From Anaerolineales bacterium (GTDB taxonomy: Bacteria > Chloroflexota > Anaerolineae > Aggregatilineales > J027), in assembly GCA_020634155.1 (NCBI GenBank), contig JACKCI010000001.1:496001-560000 (forward strand): 64,000 nucleotides of DNA, given 5' to 3'. The position numbers and the translations under genes are program-made. Positions 29,913-39,900 of the stretch are shown here, in pieces. The number at the start of each line of letters is the position of its first letter. The stretch's first letter is position 1. The notes under the pieces were generated by a model that was not told the origin of the DNA, made no database searches, and saw only the letters and a list, made by a program, of their open reading frames with translations.

Positions 29913-31376
29913 ATGCTAGGGTTTAATAAACGCACCAAAATTGTTGCTACACTCGGGCCAGCCTCCAGTAACCGCCAAACCCTCACCGACATGATTAAAG
30001 CAGGGTTGAACGTCGCCCGTATTAATTTCAGTCATGGGAGCCATGAGGAACACGCCAAAACCATCGCCCTCATCCGCGAAATCTCAGCGGAGTTAGGCAT
30101 ACCCGTTGCTATCTTGGGTGACCTACAGGGGCCAAAAATTCGCCTTGGTATTCTTGATCCAGAGCCAGTTCGCCTGAAAGCTGGTGAACAAGTCGTTTTA
30201 ACCTCACGCCCAGACCCTGACCAAAAGAAACGTCATTTGCCTCTGCCCCACCCCGAATTTATCCGTGATATTCGGGTCGGCAACCGTCTCTTGCTCGATG
30301 ATGGCGAGATTGAGTTGGTGGTGCGGGCGGAAACCAATGATGACCTCACCTGTGAAGTGTTAATCGCGGGTGACCTCAAGAGTCGCAAGGGAGTATCGGC
30401 ACCCGACGCTCGCCTCACCTCCCTTTCGGCGCTGACCACCAAAGATCGTGAAGATGCGGTCTTTGCCCTTGAGCAAAATCTAGATTTTTTGGCGATGTCT
30501 TTTGTCCGCAGTTCAGACGATATGCGCGAACTGCGTTGGCTAGTGCGACACCATAGCGGGGATGTCTGGCTCATTGCCAAAATCGAGAAATTCGAGGCTC
30601 TTGAATGCTTTGACGAAATTCTGGAGCATTCTGACGGCATTATGGTGGCACGCGGTGACCTTGGCGTAGAAATTCCCGCCGCCGAAGTTCCCATCTACCA
30701 AAAAGACATCATTCGCCGCTGCAATCAAGTTGGCAAGCCTGTCATTACCGCAACCCAAATGCTGGATAGTATGCAGCGTATTCCCCGCCCCACCCGCGCC
30801 GAAGCCAGCGATGTTGCCAATGCCATTTTTGATGGGACAGATGCCGTCATGCTTTCAGGTGAAACCGCCTCTGGTAAGTATCCGGTGGAGTCCGTCCGAA
30901 CAATGGCTGAAATCGCCGAAATCGCCGAGGCCCATCTCCGTGAAAATGCCCCAGACCGTTCATGGCGCAGCGACAACAGCGGGGATGAACTCGTTGCGGA
31001 TGCTATCTGCCACTCTACCAGTGAAATCGCGGAAGCCATCCAAGCCCGATTGATTGTCACCAGCACATGGACGGGTTATACCGCCCGCCGTGTGGCCCGT
31101 GAACGCCCGATGACTCCTATCTTGTGTGTGACCCCCAACCCCAAAACATATAATCGCATGATGCTCGTCTGGGGAGTTGTGCCAGTAATGGTCGAACAAT
31201 TCCATACCATTGATGAAATGATTCAAGTAGTGATACAAGCGGCATGGGAAAACACCCGTATCGAAACAGGCGACACCCTTATCATCATCGCGGGAGTACC
31301 CTTCGGAGGTGGCGGGCAAACCAATTTCCTCAAGATTCATCAAGTTGGGGAACTCGGCGAAATTGTTGGGAGCTAA
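29913..31376 (+). CDS. pyk: Pyruvate kinase
   Basis: Final glycolytic enzyme, 487 residues. Visible features are TKIVATLGPAS at the start, NFSHGSHEEH, GDLQGPKIRLG, the catalytic Lys in IAKIEKFEAL, the metal site MVARGDLGVEIP, and TATQMLDSM followed by EASDVANAIFDGTDAVMLSGE. The C-terminal regulatory domain ends at a normal short length with no extra PEP-utiliser domain. It begins after AAAGG and shares four stop-region bases with the convergent TlyA-type gene. Confidence 0.98.
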   Translation: MLGFNKRTKIVATLGPASSNRQTLTDMIKAGLNVARINFSHGSHEEHAKTIALIREISAELGIPVAILGDLQGPKIRLGILDPEPVRLKAGEQVVLTSRPDPDQKKRHLPLPHPEFIRDIRVGNRLLLDDGEIELVVRAETNDDLTCEVLIAGDLKSRKGVSAPDARLTSLSALTTKDREDAVFALEQNLDFLAMSFVRSSDDMRELRWLVRHHSGDVWLIAKIEKFEALECFDEILEHSDGIMVARGDLGVEIPAAEVPIYQKDIIRRCNQVGKPVITATQMLDSMQRIPRPTRAEASDVANAIFDGTDAVMLSGETASGKYPVESVRTMAEIAEIAEAHLRENAPDRSWRSDNSGDELVADAICHSTSEIAEAIQARLIVTSTWTGYTARRVARERPMTPILCVTPNPKTYNRMMLVWGVVPVMVEQFHTIDEMIQVVIQAAWENTRIETGDTLIIIAGVPFGGGGQTNFLKIHQVGELGEIVGS

Positions 31377-32146
31377 AGCACGGCTTCAATCAAAGGGGTT
31401 AGGTCAGCGATGGAGGTGCCTAACCCAAGCCATGCCAAGAACTCGATGTTGCCTTTAGAGCCAGTAATACTGCTCTGCACAAGACCGCGCACTGTATAGC
31501 CCATTGCCTGCGCTTGCGTCAGAATATCGTTCAAGACCCGACGGTGTACCTCGGTGTCTTTAACGATTCCGCCTTTGCCAACATCAGCCTTGCCAGCTTC
31601 AAATTGGGGTTTAATCAAGGTCACAATCTCGCCATCAGGAGTCAACCAACCGCGAATAGTAGGTAGCAACAACAAGATAGAGATAAAACTGACATCCATC
31701 ACCACCAAGCGAATTGGCTCGTCAAGAGTCTCCTGATAGCGCACGTTGGTGCGTTCCATGCTCACCACACGGGGATCAATTCGCAGCTTATGGGCAAGCT
31801 GTCCATAACCCACGTCTAACGCATAGACTTTGGTGGCACCCCGCTGCAATAAGCAATCGGTAAACCCACCTGTACTAGCCCCCACATCAGCACAGCACCA
31901 TCCCTTAACATCCAAGCCAAAAGTAGCCAATGCGCCTTCAAGCTTTTCCCCACCTCGGCTCACAAAAGGTGCAGCCTGTTTCAAAACAATCTCAGCCGTT
32001 GTAGAGACCTTGGTGCCGGGCTTGGTTTGAAGCACCCCATCAACGGTGACCTCCCCCGCAAGAATATAGCGCTGGGCCATCTCGCGGCTAGGAGCCAATC
32101 CCTGTTCATGAACCAATACGTCAAGGCGTTGTTTTTCTTGTGGCAT
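31373..32146 (-). CDS. tlyA: TlyA-type S4/FtsJ rRNA 2'-O-methyltransferase
   Basis: Protein of 257 residues: an S4 RNA-binding domain at about 1-65 (RLDVLVHEQGLAPSREMAQRY) and an FtsJ-like methyltransferase with SAM motif ADVGASTGGFTDCLLQ, VYALDVGYGQL, MDVSFIS and LIKPQFEAG. TlyA enzymes methylate 16S and/or 23S rRNA and influence capreomycin sensitivity; some homologues are called hemolysins. I chose the ATG at 32146 (MPQEKQRLDV) over a longer frame because the S4 domain starts there and GGGATT precedes it. Confidence 0.92.
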   Translation of the reverse strand: MPQEKQRLDVLVHEQGLAPSREMAQRYILAGEVTVDGVLQTKPGTKVSTTAEIVLKQAAPFVSRGGEKLEGALATFGLDVKGWCCADVGASTGGFTDCLLQRGATKVYALDVGYGQLAHKLRIDPRVVSMERTNVRYQETLDEPIRLVVMDVSFISILLLLPTIRGWLTPDGEIVTLIKPQFEAGKADVGKGGIVKDTEVHRRVLNDILTQAQAMGYTVRGLVQSSITGSKGNIEFLAWLGLGTSIADLTPLIEAVL

Positions 32147-32293
32147 AATCAATCCCAAAAGCAAAATTTGAACACAAGTTATCCTACCGACAAACCCATC
32201 CCACGACAATACCCTTGCCATCTACCCCTGTCCTGTTACTTACGCACGCACATCCTTCGCATGACTGTTAACCACCGTTTGCGGTACCAAATA

Positions 32294-32302
32294 TGCTATA
32301 AT
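32294..32302 (+). promoter_or_regulatory. Extended -10 promoter of the UbiA-mevalonate kinase genes
   Basis: TGCTATAAT, a perfect extended -10, with no good -35 at the proper distance. Predicted start near 32309, about 30 bases before the TTG start codon. Confidence 0.65.
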
Positions 32303-32338
32303 GCCCCGTTGGGTCTTATCACAGGAAAAGGAATCATC

Positions 32339-33253
32339 TTGAACGGTATCACAACTTGGCTCCATGGTTTATTGCGAACTATGCGCCCCAAACAATGGGC
32401 CAAAAACGGATTTGTTTTTGCAGGTATTTTATTTGACGGCAAAATCCTAGAGATTGACGCCCTTGCACGAGTATTAGCGGCCTTTGCCCTCTTCTCGCTC
32501 GTTGCCAGCGCCGTTTACCTGATGAACGACATCATTGACATAGAGCGTGACCGTCTGCATCCCAAGAAAAAACACCGCCCCCTCCCCTCTGGTCAACTCC
32601 CTGTCCGCATTGCTCTAATCGCCGCCATTGTGTTGCCAGTGTTTTCGCTGGGAGCCGCATTTGTCATTAGCTGGCCGTTGGCAGTGGTCTTGGCGGGTTA
32701 TTTTGTCCTACAAATCGCCTACAGTTTCTATTTGAAAAATGTCGTGATTGTTGATGTGTTCTGTATCGCGGCGGGCTTTGTCCTTCGCACCATCGCGGGC
32801 ATTGTGGTCATCAGCGTCACCAACTTCTCACCTTGGCTCTATGTGTGCGCTGGACTGCTGGCATTGTTTATGGCAATCGGCAAACGCCGCCAAGAACTGA
32901 TCTTGCTACAAGAGGCCCTCGAAGCTGACCAACTCGACAAAGTTCGCAATACCTACAAGGGCTACAACTTGTCGCTCTTGGATGACATGCTGCGGATGGT
33001 TGTCACCAGCACGGGCTTGGCCTATACCCTGTATACCACCGAAGCCAAGACCATCCTTGTCAAAACCGACCCTGAATACATGCTCTTAACCGTACCACTG
33101 GTCTACTACGCCCTTTTCCGCTATCTCTTCGTCATTCATCGCAAAGGCAAGGGCGGCGACCCCACCGAAGTTTTGTTTGAAGACCGTCCCCTCCAATTCG
33201 CCATAGCGATTTGGCTCGTAATAATTTTCGTGCTGCTGTATGTGGTGGAATAA
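32339..33253 (+). CDS. UbiA-family prenyltransferase (DPPR synthase-like)
   Basis: Membrane prenyltransferase of 304 residues. The motif NDIIDIERDRLHPKKKHRP (about residues 61-79) is that of decaprenyl-phosphate phosphoribosyltransferase-type UbiA proteins rather than quinone-type ones, and a second Asp-rich loop lies farther on in YSFYLKNVVIVDVF. About eight membrane helices are present. The TTG at 32339 follows AAAGGA at suitable spacing and lies 30 bases after the -10; the first ATG (MRPKQWAKNGFVF) is farther in. The acceptor is unknown. Mevalonate kinase follows after 3 bases, linking it to isoprenoid supply. Confidence 0.87.
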   Translation: MNGITTWLHGLLRTMRPKQWAKNGFVFAGILFDGKILEIDALARVLAAFALFSLVASAVYLMNDIIDIERDRLHPKKKHRPLPSGQLPVRIALIAAIVLPVFSLGAAFVISWPLAVVLAGYFVLQIAYSFYLKNVVIVDVFCIAAGFVLRTIAGIVVISVTNFSPWLYVCAGLLALFMAIGKRRQELILLQEALEADQLDKVRNTYKGYNLSLLDDMLRMVVTSTGLAYTLYTTEAKTILVKTDPEYMLLTVPLVYYALFRYLFVIHRKGKGGDPTEVLFEDRPLQFAIAIWLVIIFVLLYVVE

Positions 33254-33256
33254 GCC

Positions 33257-34177
33257 ATGGTCGAGGCCGTCGCTTTTGGTAAACTAATTCTCTTTGGAGA
33301 ACACGCGGTAGTACATGGGCAGCCAGCCCTTGCTGTACCCCTCAAGGCACTACAAGCCACTGTCACCGCCGAACCCGCCCCGTCAGGTAGCGGTCTACAA
33401 ATCCTGTTGCCGGATGTCGCAACTCCCCTACGCCTAGAGACCCACGACGCCCTCTCAGTAACAGCCCAGATGGTGCTAAATCACCTTGGCGTTCCTGAGC
33501 CTGATATGGTACTGCGATTGACCTCTACCATCCCCTTACAATCCGGCTTTGGCAGTGGCGCAGCGGTCAGTACCGCCCTTGCCCGCGCTTTGAGTCTGGC
33601 GCTTGGTCACCGAATAAGCCGCGAAGACCTCAACGCATGGGTGTACGAAGTTGAGAAAATCCATCATGGTACCCCCAGCGGTATTGATAACACCGTGATT
33701 GTCTATGAGCGTCCGGTCTTCTTTATTCGGAACCAGACGCTTGAGTCGTTTGATATTGCCAAGCCCTTTGAGCTATTGGTGGCGCGTCTCGGCTATGCCA
33801 CTCCTACCCATATCACCGTTGGGGATGTCCGCACCCTCTATGAGCATGACCCTGCTGCAATCCAACCCATTTTCGACCAGATAGGGATAATCAGCCGCCA
33901 AGCCCGCCAAGCTATCGAAAGTGGTGATTTGACCCCACTCGGACACTTGATGAATGAGAATCACGCCCTGCTGCGTAAGCTCACCGTATCGGATAACACC
34001 CTTGACCGCCTTTGCCAAGTCGCGCTTGATGCGGGTGCGGAAGGTGCCAAGTTATCTGGTGGTGGACGTGGTGGCAATCTCATTGTGTTGGCAAATAAAA
34101 ACCGCGCTGCTGTCCAAGAGGCCTTGTTACAAGCGGGCGCGGTTGAGGTCATTCATACATGGGTTGATGAAAGCTAG
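33257..34177 (+). CDS. mvk: Mevalonate kinase (GHMP family)
   Basis: Kinase of 306 residues. GHMP motif 1 is VAFGKLILFGEHAVVHG, motif 2 is IPLQSGFGSGAAVS (usual GLGSSAA slightly changed), the family marker HGTPSGID is present, and motif 3 is GAKLSGGGRGGNLI. These favour mevalonate kinase over homoserine or galactokinase. It phosphorylates mevalonate in isoprenoid synthesis and is joined to the UbiA-type gene just upstream. Other mevalonate pathway genes are not in the window. The stop overlaps the convergent gyrA stop by four bases. Confidence 0.92.
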   Translation: MVEAVAFGKLILFGEHAVVHGQPALAVPLKALQATVTAEPAPSGSGLQILLPDVATPLRLETHDALSVTAQMVLNHLGVPEPDMVLRLTSTIPLQSGFGSGAAVSTALARALSLALGHRISREDLNAWVYEVEKIHHGTPSGIDNTVIVYERPVFFIRNQTLESFDIAKPFELLVARLGYATPTHITVGDVRTLYEHDPAAIQPIFDQIGIISRQARQAIESGDLTPLGHLMNENHALLRKLTVSDNTLDRLCQVALDAGAEGAKLSGGGRGGNLIVLANKNRAAVQEALLQAGAVEVIHTWVDES

Positions 34178-36747
34178 TCGTCGTCACTCGCTTCAAAGCC
34201 ATTATCAGATGGATGGTCTTTGCCGTTATCGCTGAATTCATCCTCTAGGCCATCTTCCATGTCAAAATCTGGCACAGCCAGTGTTGCCTCCGCAGGTACT
34301 TCGGGTAAATCTGGCAAGGTGAGACGCGGCTGGATGAGATTCAAGCCAACAATCGACTCCCCAGCAATAACCCCAATAAAACGCTCTCCACGAAAGTCGC
34401 GCTTAAACTCTGGGGCTTTATCCAAATCGGTTAACAACGTATGGCGCTGATTAGTCAAAACCAATGCTTGGGTAGCAAGATCCACGACCGTCGCAGCCAC
34501 CAGTTCAGCAGGCTGGCCTTTGCTGGGGCGGAATGTCCGCACTCCACCGCCTGCACGTCCCTGCAACGGGTACTCATCGACCGAGGTGCGTTTACCATGT
34601 CCATCATGGGTCATGACCACCACTTGGCGATCAGCCCGCACAACAGCCGCCCCAATCAACCAATCGTCATCCTCTTTGAGGCGCATACCACGCATACCAC
34701 CTGCCGCCAACCCTGTCGGTCGTACATCGCTAACCTTGAAGCGAATAGCTTGGCTCTGACGGCTAATCAACATAATTTCATCGTCTTCTGTGACCAAATC
34801 CACCGTAAAGAGTTCGTCACGCTCGGCTATGTTAAAGACGCTAAAATTCTGCACCCGCATTCCCGGTAAGTCTTCCAACCGAATGCGCTTGACCTCACCA
34901 AGACGCGATGTGAAAAACAGATAGCCCTCATCAATCGTCGGGGGCAAGCTGAACATCGCCACAACCTTGTCGCTCTCGTTGAGGTCACAGAGACGATGGA
35001 AGGGGTCGCCCTCGGTAGGGTCCATATTTTGATTGAGTTGGCTGACGGGTACCGTTGCCACCCGCCCATCGGCAGCACACAAGTATAGAATATCAACGGT
35101 GGTACTGGCGTTGATATAAACAGGCGTATTGGTCGAGTTCTTGCGGAACTTCGGTACCTCAAATTCATAGGTACGGCTGAGTTGCCCGCCCCGTGTCATG
35201 ACAATATAGGTCTCTTCTTGCGGAAGCAGTAAATCGCCCGACCGCACATCGGAGGGGATGTCGTTCACAATGACTGTGCGCCGATAGTCGGTATATTTCT
35301 CACGAACTTCTTTCAATTCGCGCTTAATCTCAAGGCGCATCAACTGCTCACTAGAAAGCAGGGCTTGAAGGTCGCGGATGAGGGCCACCAACGAGTTGTA
35401 CTCTTCTTGCAAGGTGTTGCGCTCAAGAGCCGCCAGCCGTCGTAAACGCATATCCAAGATAGCCCGCGCCTGCACCTCACTAAAGCCAAAGACGCGCTGC
35501 AACTCCTCGCGGGCAGCATCAGGGGTCTCCGAATTGCGGATGATGGCAATCACACGGTCAATATCGTTAAGGGCTGTCAGCAATCCTTCCACGATATGAG
35601 CGCGAGCTTGGGCATTCGCCAAATCGTATTGGCTCCGACGGCGGATAATCTCTAGACGATGCTCAACATAAATCCGCAGCGCTTGCTTGAGCGTTAACAT
35701 ACGCGGTTCGCCATCGACCAAGGCCAGCATAATTACCCCGAAGGTAGCCTCCAGCGGCGTGTATTTGAATAGGTCAGCCAGCACCTTAGCAGGGTCAGCC
35801 GTCCGCATCAGTTCAATCACAATCCGCAGACCCTCGCGGTCAGACTCGTCGCGCATGTTGGCGAGGCCTTCAATCTTGCCGACTTGCACCAATTCCGCAA
35901 TCCGCTCAAGAAGGTTGTTTTTGTTGGTCTGAAACGGGATTTCAGTGATGATAATGCGAACCCGTCCGCGTCCGAGTTCTTCAAGATGCGCCTTGGCCCG
36001 CATGGTAATTTTGCCACGTCCGGTGGCATAGGCCGAAAGGAGTTGATTCTCGCCGTTGCTGCTTTGGGTATAAATCAACCCACCCGTCGGAAAATCTGGC
36101 CCTTTGATAAATTGCATCAGGTCATGGACATTGACCTCATCAAGGCGCTCCCAATTGTCCAGCATGTACATCACAGCATCGCAAACTTCACCCAAGTTAT
36201 GAGGCGGGATATTGGTACTCATCCCAACAGCAATGCCTGATGAACCGTTCACAATCAAATTAGGAATGCTGGCAGGCAGCACGATTGGCTCTTGCAGCGA
36301 CCCATCAAAATTATCACTAAAATCAACTGTCTGTTTTTCTAAGTCATCCAATAAGCGTGAGCCAAGGTCAGCAATGCGAGCTTCGGTGTAGCGCATCGCT
36401 GCTGGGCCATCGCCATCTATACTGCCAAAATTACCTTGACCATCAATTAATTCATACCGCATTGAAAAGTCTTGGGCCATGCGTACCATCGCGTCGTAGA
36501 CAGCAACATCCCCATGTGGATGATATTTACCCAGCACTTCACCGACAATACGGGCGCTCTTGCGATAAGGCGCACTTGGCCCTGATCCCATGTCATGCAT
36601 CGCATACAAAATGCGGCGATGCACAGGTTTTAGGCCATCACGGGCATCAGGCAAGGCCCGTGAGACGATCACGCTCATCGCGTAATCCAGATACGCCTCG
36701 CGCATCTCATCATTAATGCTTCTTTGGCGGATTACACCAGCTTGCAT
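34174..36747 (-). CDS. gyrA: DNA gyrase subunit A
   Basis: Type IIA topoisomerase A subunit, 857 residues. The N-terminal winged helix, tower and coiled coil are complete; the catalytic Tyr120 is in AAMRYTEARI. The quinolone region reads HPHGDVAVYDAMVRMAQ: the position of E. coli Ser83 is Val81, while Asp85 (E. coli Asp87) is kept. The C-terminal pinwheel is present, but the GyrA box is altered to QGRAGGGV instead of QRRGGKG, so a topoisomerase IV-like behaviour cannot be excluded. The tail is acidic (EDGLEDEFSDNGKD). Its upstream region carries a consensus promoter and an SOS-like box. Confidence 0.94.
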   Translation of the reverse strand: MQAGVIRQRSINDEMREAYLDYAMSVIVSRALPDARDGLKPVHRRILYAMHDMGSGPSAPYRKSARIVGEVLGKYHPHGDVAVYDAMVRMAQDFSMRYELIDGQGNFGSIDGDGPAAMRYTEARIADLGSRLLDDLEKQTVDFSDNFDGSLQEPIVLPASIPNLIVNGSSGIAVGMSTNIPPHNLGEVCDAVMYMLDNWERLDEVNVHDLMQFIKGPDFPTGGLIYTQSSNGENQLLSAYATGRGKITMRAKAHLEELGRGRVRIIITEIPFQTNKNNLLERIAELVQVGKIEGLANMRDESDREGLRIVIELMRTADPAKVLADLFKYTPLEATFGVIMLALVDGEPRMLTLKQALRIYVEHRLEIIRRRSQYDLANAQARAHIVEGLLTALNDIDRVIAIIRNSETPDAAREELQRVFGFSEVQARAILDMRLRRLAALERNTLQEEYNSLVALIRDLQALLSSEQLMRLEIKRELKEVREKYTDYRRTVIVNDIPSDVRSGDLLLPQEETYIVMTRGGQLSRTYEFEVPKFRKNSTNTPVYINASTTVDILYLCAADGRVATVPVSQLNQNMDPTEGDPFHRLCDLNESDKVVAMFSLPPTIDEGYLFFTSRLGEVKRIRLEDLPGMRVQNFSVFNIAERDELFTVDLVTEDDEIMLISRQSQAIRFKVSDVRPTGLAAGGMRGMRLKEDDDWLIGAAVVRADRQVVVMTHDGHGKRTSVDEYPLQGRAGGGVRTFRPSKGQPAELVAATVVDLATQALVLTNQRHTLLTDLDKAPEFKRDFRGERFIGVIAGESIVGLNLIQPRLTLPDLPEVPAEATLAVPDFDMEDGLEDEFSDNGKDHPSDNGFEASDDD

Positions 36748-36779
36748 TCGTTTAACCCTTCCGCACTATACAGCGGGCA

Positions 36780-36808
36780 ACTATAGAGAGCCAACCGCAT
36801 TCTGTCAA
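36780..36808 (-). promoter_or_regulatory. gyrA promoter, consensus type
   Basis: Minus strand TTGACA, 17-base spacer, TATAGT. Predicted start about 25 bases before the gyrA ATG. One of the best promoters in the window. Confidence 0.82.
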
Positions 36809-36810
36809 CC

Positions 36811-36834
36811 AGAACATGGGTTCTAATTATAGCA
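36811..36834 (-). promoter_or_regulatory. SOS-like box and extended -10 upstream of gyrA
   Basis: Perfect-arm palindrome AGAAC-N4-GTTCT at 36811-36824, ending 2 bases from the -35 of the consensus gyrA promoter. Directly upstream on the minus strand is TGCTATAAT (36826-36834), whose start would fall inside the box. The same order, -10 then TAGAAC-N4-GTTC, occurs at recA. Confidence 0.6.
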
Positions 36835-36847
36835 TGGATTCCGGAAA

Positions 36848-36884
36848 TAAAAAAGGACGTGGTGGGGTTCACCGCGCCCTTTTT
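36848..36884 (-). terminator. rpoC terminator
   Basis: Minus strand GGGCGCGGTG / CACCACGTCC stem (one mismatch, one G-U) flanked by A-run and TTTTTTA. It ends the rpoC transcript just ahead of the gyrA promoter region. Confidence 0.82.
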
Positions 36885-36901
36885 CTGTCGTCAACTAGAG
36901 A

Positions 36902-39900
36902 CTAATGGGCCATGCCATCATCAAATTCGGCTTCATCGAGCAGTTCATCGTCGAGATCATCGTCGTCGTCATCGTCACCACCATGATCGTCATCATCATA
37001 GTCGATGTCGTACTCGTCGTAGTCGTAATCTTCATCCTCTTCCCCGTCTTCGGCGTCCAAGGCACCTTGGTCAACCAAATCGACTAACGGGGCCACGCTG
37101 TCACGGTCTTTGTAGGTATGGAAGCCAGTACCTGCCGGAATGAGCTTACCGATAATGACGTTTTCCTTCAGACCAAACAAGCGGTCAACCTTGCCTTCGA
37201 TAGCTGCACCCGCCAACACCCGAATAGTGTGTTGGAAGCTGGCCGCGCTTAAGAAGCTATCGGTACTTAAGGCTGCCTTGGTGATACCCAGCAACACAGG
37301 CACACCCGCCGCAGGTTCAAGGCTTTCGGAGATTAAGCGCTCATTCAAGTCGAGCAAGGCCAATTTGTCGATTAGCTCTCCCGGCAGCATTCCACTATCA
37401 GCGCTACGGGTCACCTGCACTTTGCCGAGCATCTTGCGAATGATAATCTCGAAGTGCTTATCGGCAATGTTCACACCTTGGTTGCGATACACCATCTGCA
37501 ATTCTTTTAGCAGATAGAGTTGAGTCTCATCTTGGCCCAACACACGCAGAATACGGTGGGGATTCTTGGCACCTTCTGTTAACTGGGTGCCGGGTGCAAG
37601 CTCAATGCCATCCATGATGCCTTCGCAGAGGCGTGCGCTAGACGGTATCTCGTATTTAGCCTCTTCAACCTTTTGGTAGTTCACATGGATAAAGTGGCCT
37701 TCGATATACCCTGTGCCGGGGGCCTCGGCCCGCATCTGCGATTCCCCATCCGGTGAAACCGCCAGCACTTGCCCTTCCTTAATAGTATCCTCATCCTCAA
37801 TCTGGACTTCCCAGCCAAAGGGAATCTCATACTGCTTGTTGAAGACTTGGCTGTTGATGACATGGGCCACACGGATACCACCCTCACGGACAATCCGCAA
37901 GATACCGCCAATGTCAGTCATAACCGCTTCACCCTTGGGGTTCTTGCGAGCCTCAAAGATTTCCTCTACGCGGGGAAGACCCGTTGTGATGTCACCGGAG
38001 GCCTGCGCCACACCACCTTGGTGGAACGTCCGCAAGGTCAACTGCGTACCGGGTTCACCAATGGACTGGGCCGCTACAATACCGACGGCCTCGCCAATAC
38101 TCACCAACTCACCCCGACCAAGGTCACGTCCATAGCAGTAGGCACAAATACCATGAATGAGCGCACAGGTCATTGGGCTACGAACATAGGCCCGCTCAAT
38201 CTTGTGGTCGGCAAAGGCATCCGCGACCTCTTCGGTAATCATCTCGTTGCGGTCAACAATCAGCTCACCCGTTTCAGGGTTAAAGACCGGTCGTGCTGCA
38301 ATACGCCCAATAATCCGTTCTTGATAGGTCTGTCCAGCCACATCAGCGGCGGGGTTGTGGATGTGGTTGGGATGCGCTGGATTCAAAATCCAGATACCTT
38401 GCTTCGTACCACAATCCAAGCGGTTTACAATCACATCTTGGGCTACGTCCACCAAACGGCGGGTCATATACCCCGCGTCAGCCGTCCGCAAAGCCGTATC
38501 CGCTTGACCTTTCCGCGCCCCGTGTGTACTGATAAAGTATTCAAGGGCTGTCAGACCCATACGGAAGTGGCTACGGATAGGCAAGTCGATGATACGACCA
38601 GAGGGGTCAGCCATCAGACCGCGCATACCCGCGATTTGGGTAATCGGGCCAAAACCACCTTTGGTGGAGCCAGAGATTGCCATAATCGCAATCGGGCCGA
38701 AGGGATCCATCGCGTTGCGGATAACGTTCTGCAAGCGGTCTTTGGCGGAGTTCCAGCTATCAATGGTAATTTGATACTTTTCCTCATCGGTCAACAACCC
38801 GCGCCGATATTGGCGCTCGGCATCATTGACCGTTGCCTCGGCCTCTTCCAAAATCAGTGCCCGCTCTTCAGGAACCGTCACATCAAAGATAGACATGGTG
38901 GTACCCGAAACCGTCGCATAGTAGAAGCCCATGTTCTTGATTTCATCGACAAAGTTGGTGGTGCCCTCTGGCCCATATTGTTGGTAGATGGTTGCCACTA
39001 ATTCTTGGAGTTGCTTACGGGCAAATGTCCCCTGTACAAAGCGCAGGCTCTCAGGCACAACCGTATTGAAAATGGCACGCCCAATCGTGCAGGGCACTGG
39101 TGCATTGGTCGCAGATCGACTGGGGTCATCGTAATAGTTACCCAAGATAATCGGCGTATGCAAATCCACCGCACCAAGTTGGTAGAGGCTCTCAACCTCA
39201 TCCAAATCAGTGACAACCCGCCGCTCATGGAGATTAGCCACAACCAATGGGAATTGGTTTTTCTTGATGATACTTTGAGCATCAAGCGCATTGTGAACCA
39301 CCACATCAATCTCGCGGTTCAGCAACGCCTTGAACATGAGAGATGTCGCGTCTTGTCCCTTAACGGTACGCCCACTCTCATCAACAACATCCGCAAACAT
39401 AAATACCTGATTGCCATTGTCAAGTTCACGCTTGATGGCTTGGACAGCACCAGATGTATTACGAGCCACACCAATCCGCAAGCCTGCACCTTCCAGCGTA
39501 GACCATGTGCGGAACTGCTCGACTTCATCGGCATGGCAAATAATCTCTGCGGATGGATCCATCGTGAGGTAGTAAATTCCCAGCACCATATCTTTGTTGG
39601 GGCTGACAATCGGTGAACCGTCAGCAGGTTTCAACAAATTGCGGGTACTGAGCATGAGGTCGCGGGCTTCACGTACCGATTTCTCGCTCAACGGCACGTG
39701 CATCGCCATTTGGTCACCATCAAAGTCAGCATTGAAGGCCGAGCAGACCAACGGATGAATCTGGATCGCCTTGCCTTCTACCAGTTGCGGCTCAAAAGCT
39801 TGGATACCCAAGCGGTGCAGCGTTGGCGCACGGTTCAGCAGCACTGGACGGTCTTTGATCACCTCTTCCAGCACTTCCCATACTTCTGGCTTTTCACGCT

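Noticed and set aside
37769..39001. Open frame of 410 codons on the plus strand inside rpoC
   Set aside because: It is antisense to a fully conserved part of rpoC, with no promoter, no Shine-Dalgarno sequence and a composition that mirrors rpoC codons.
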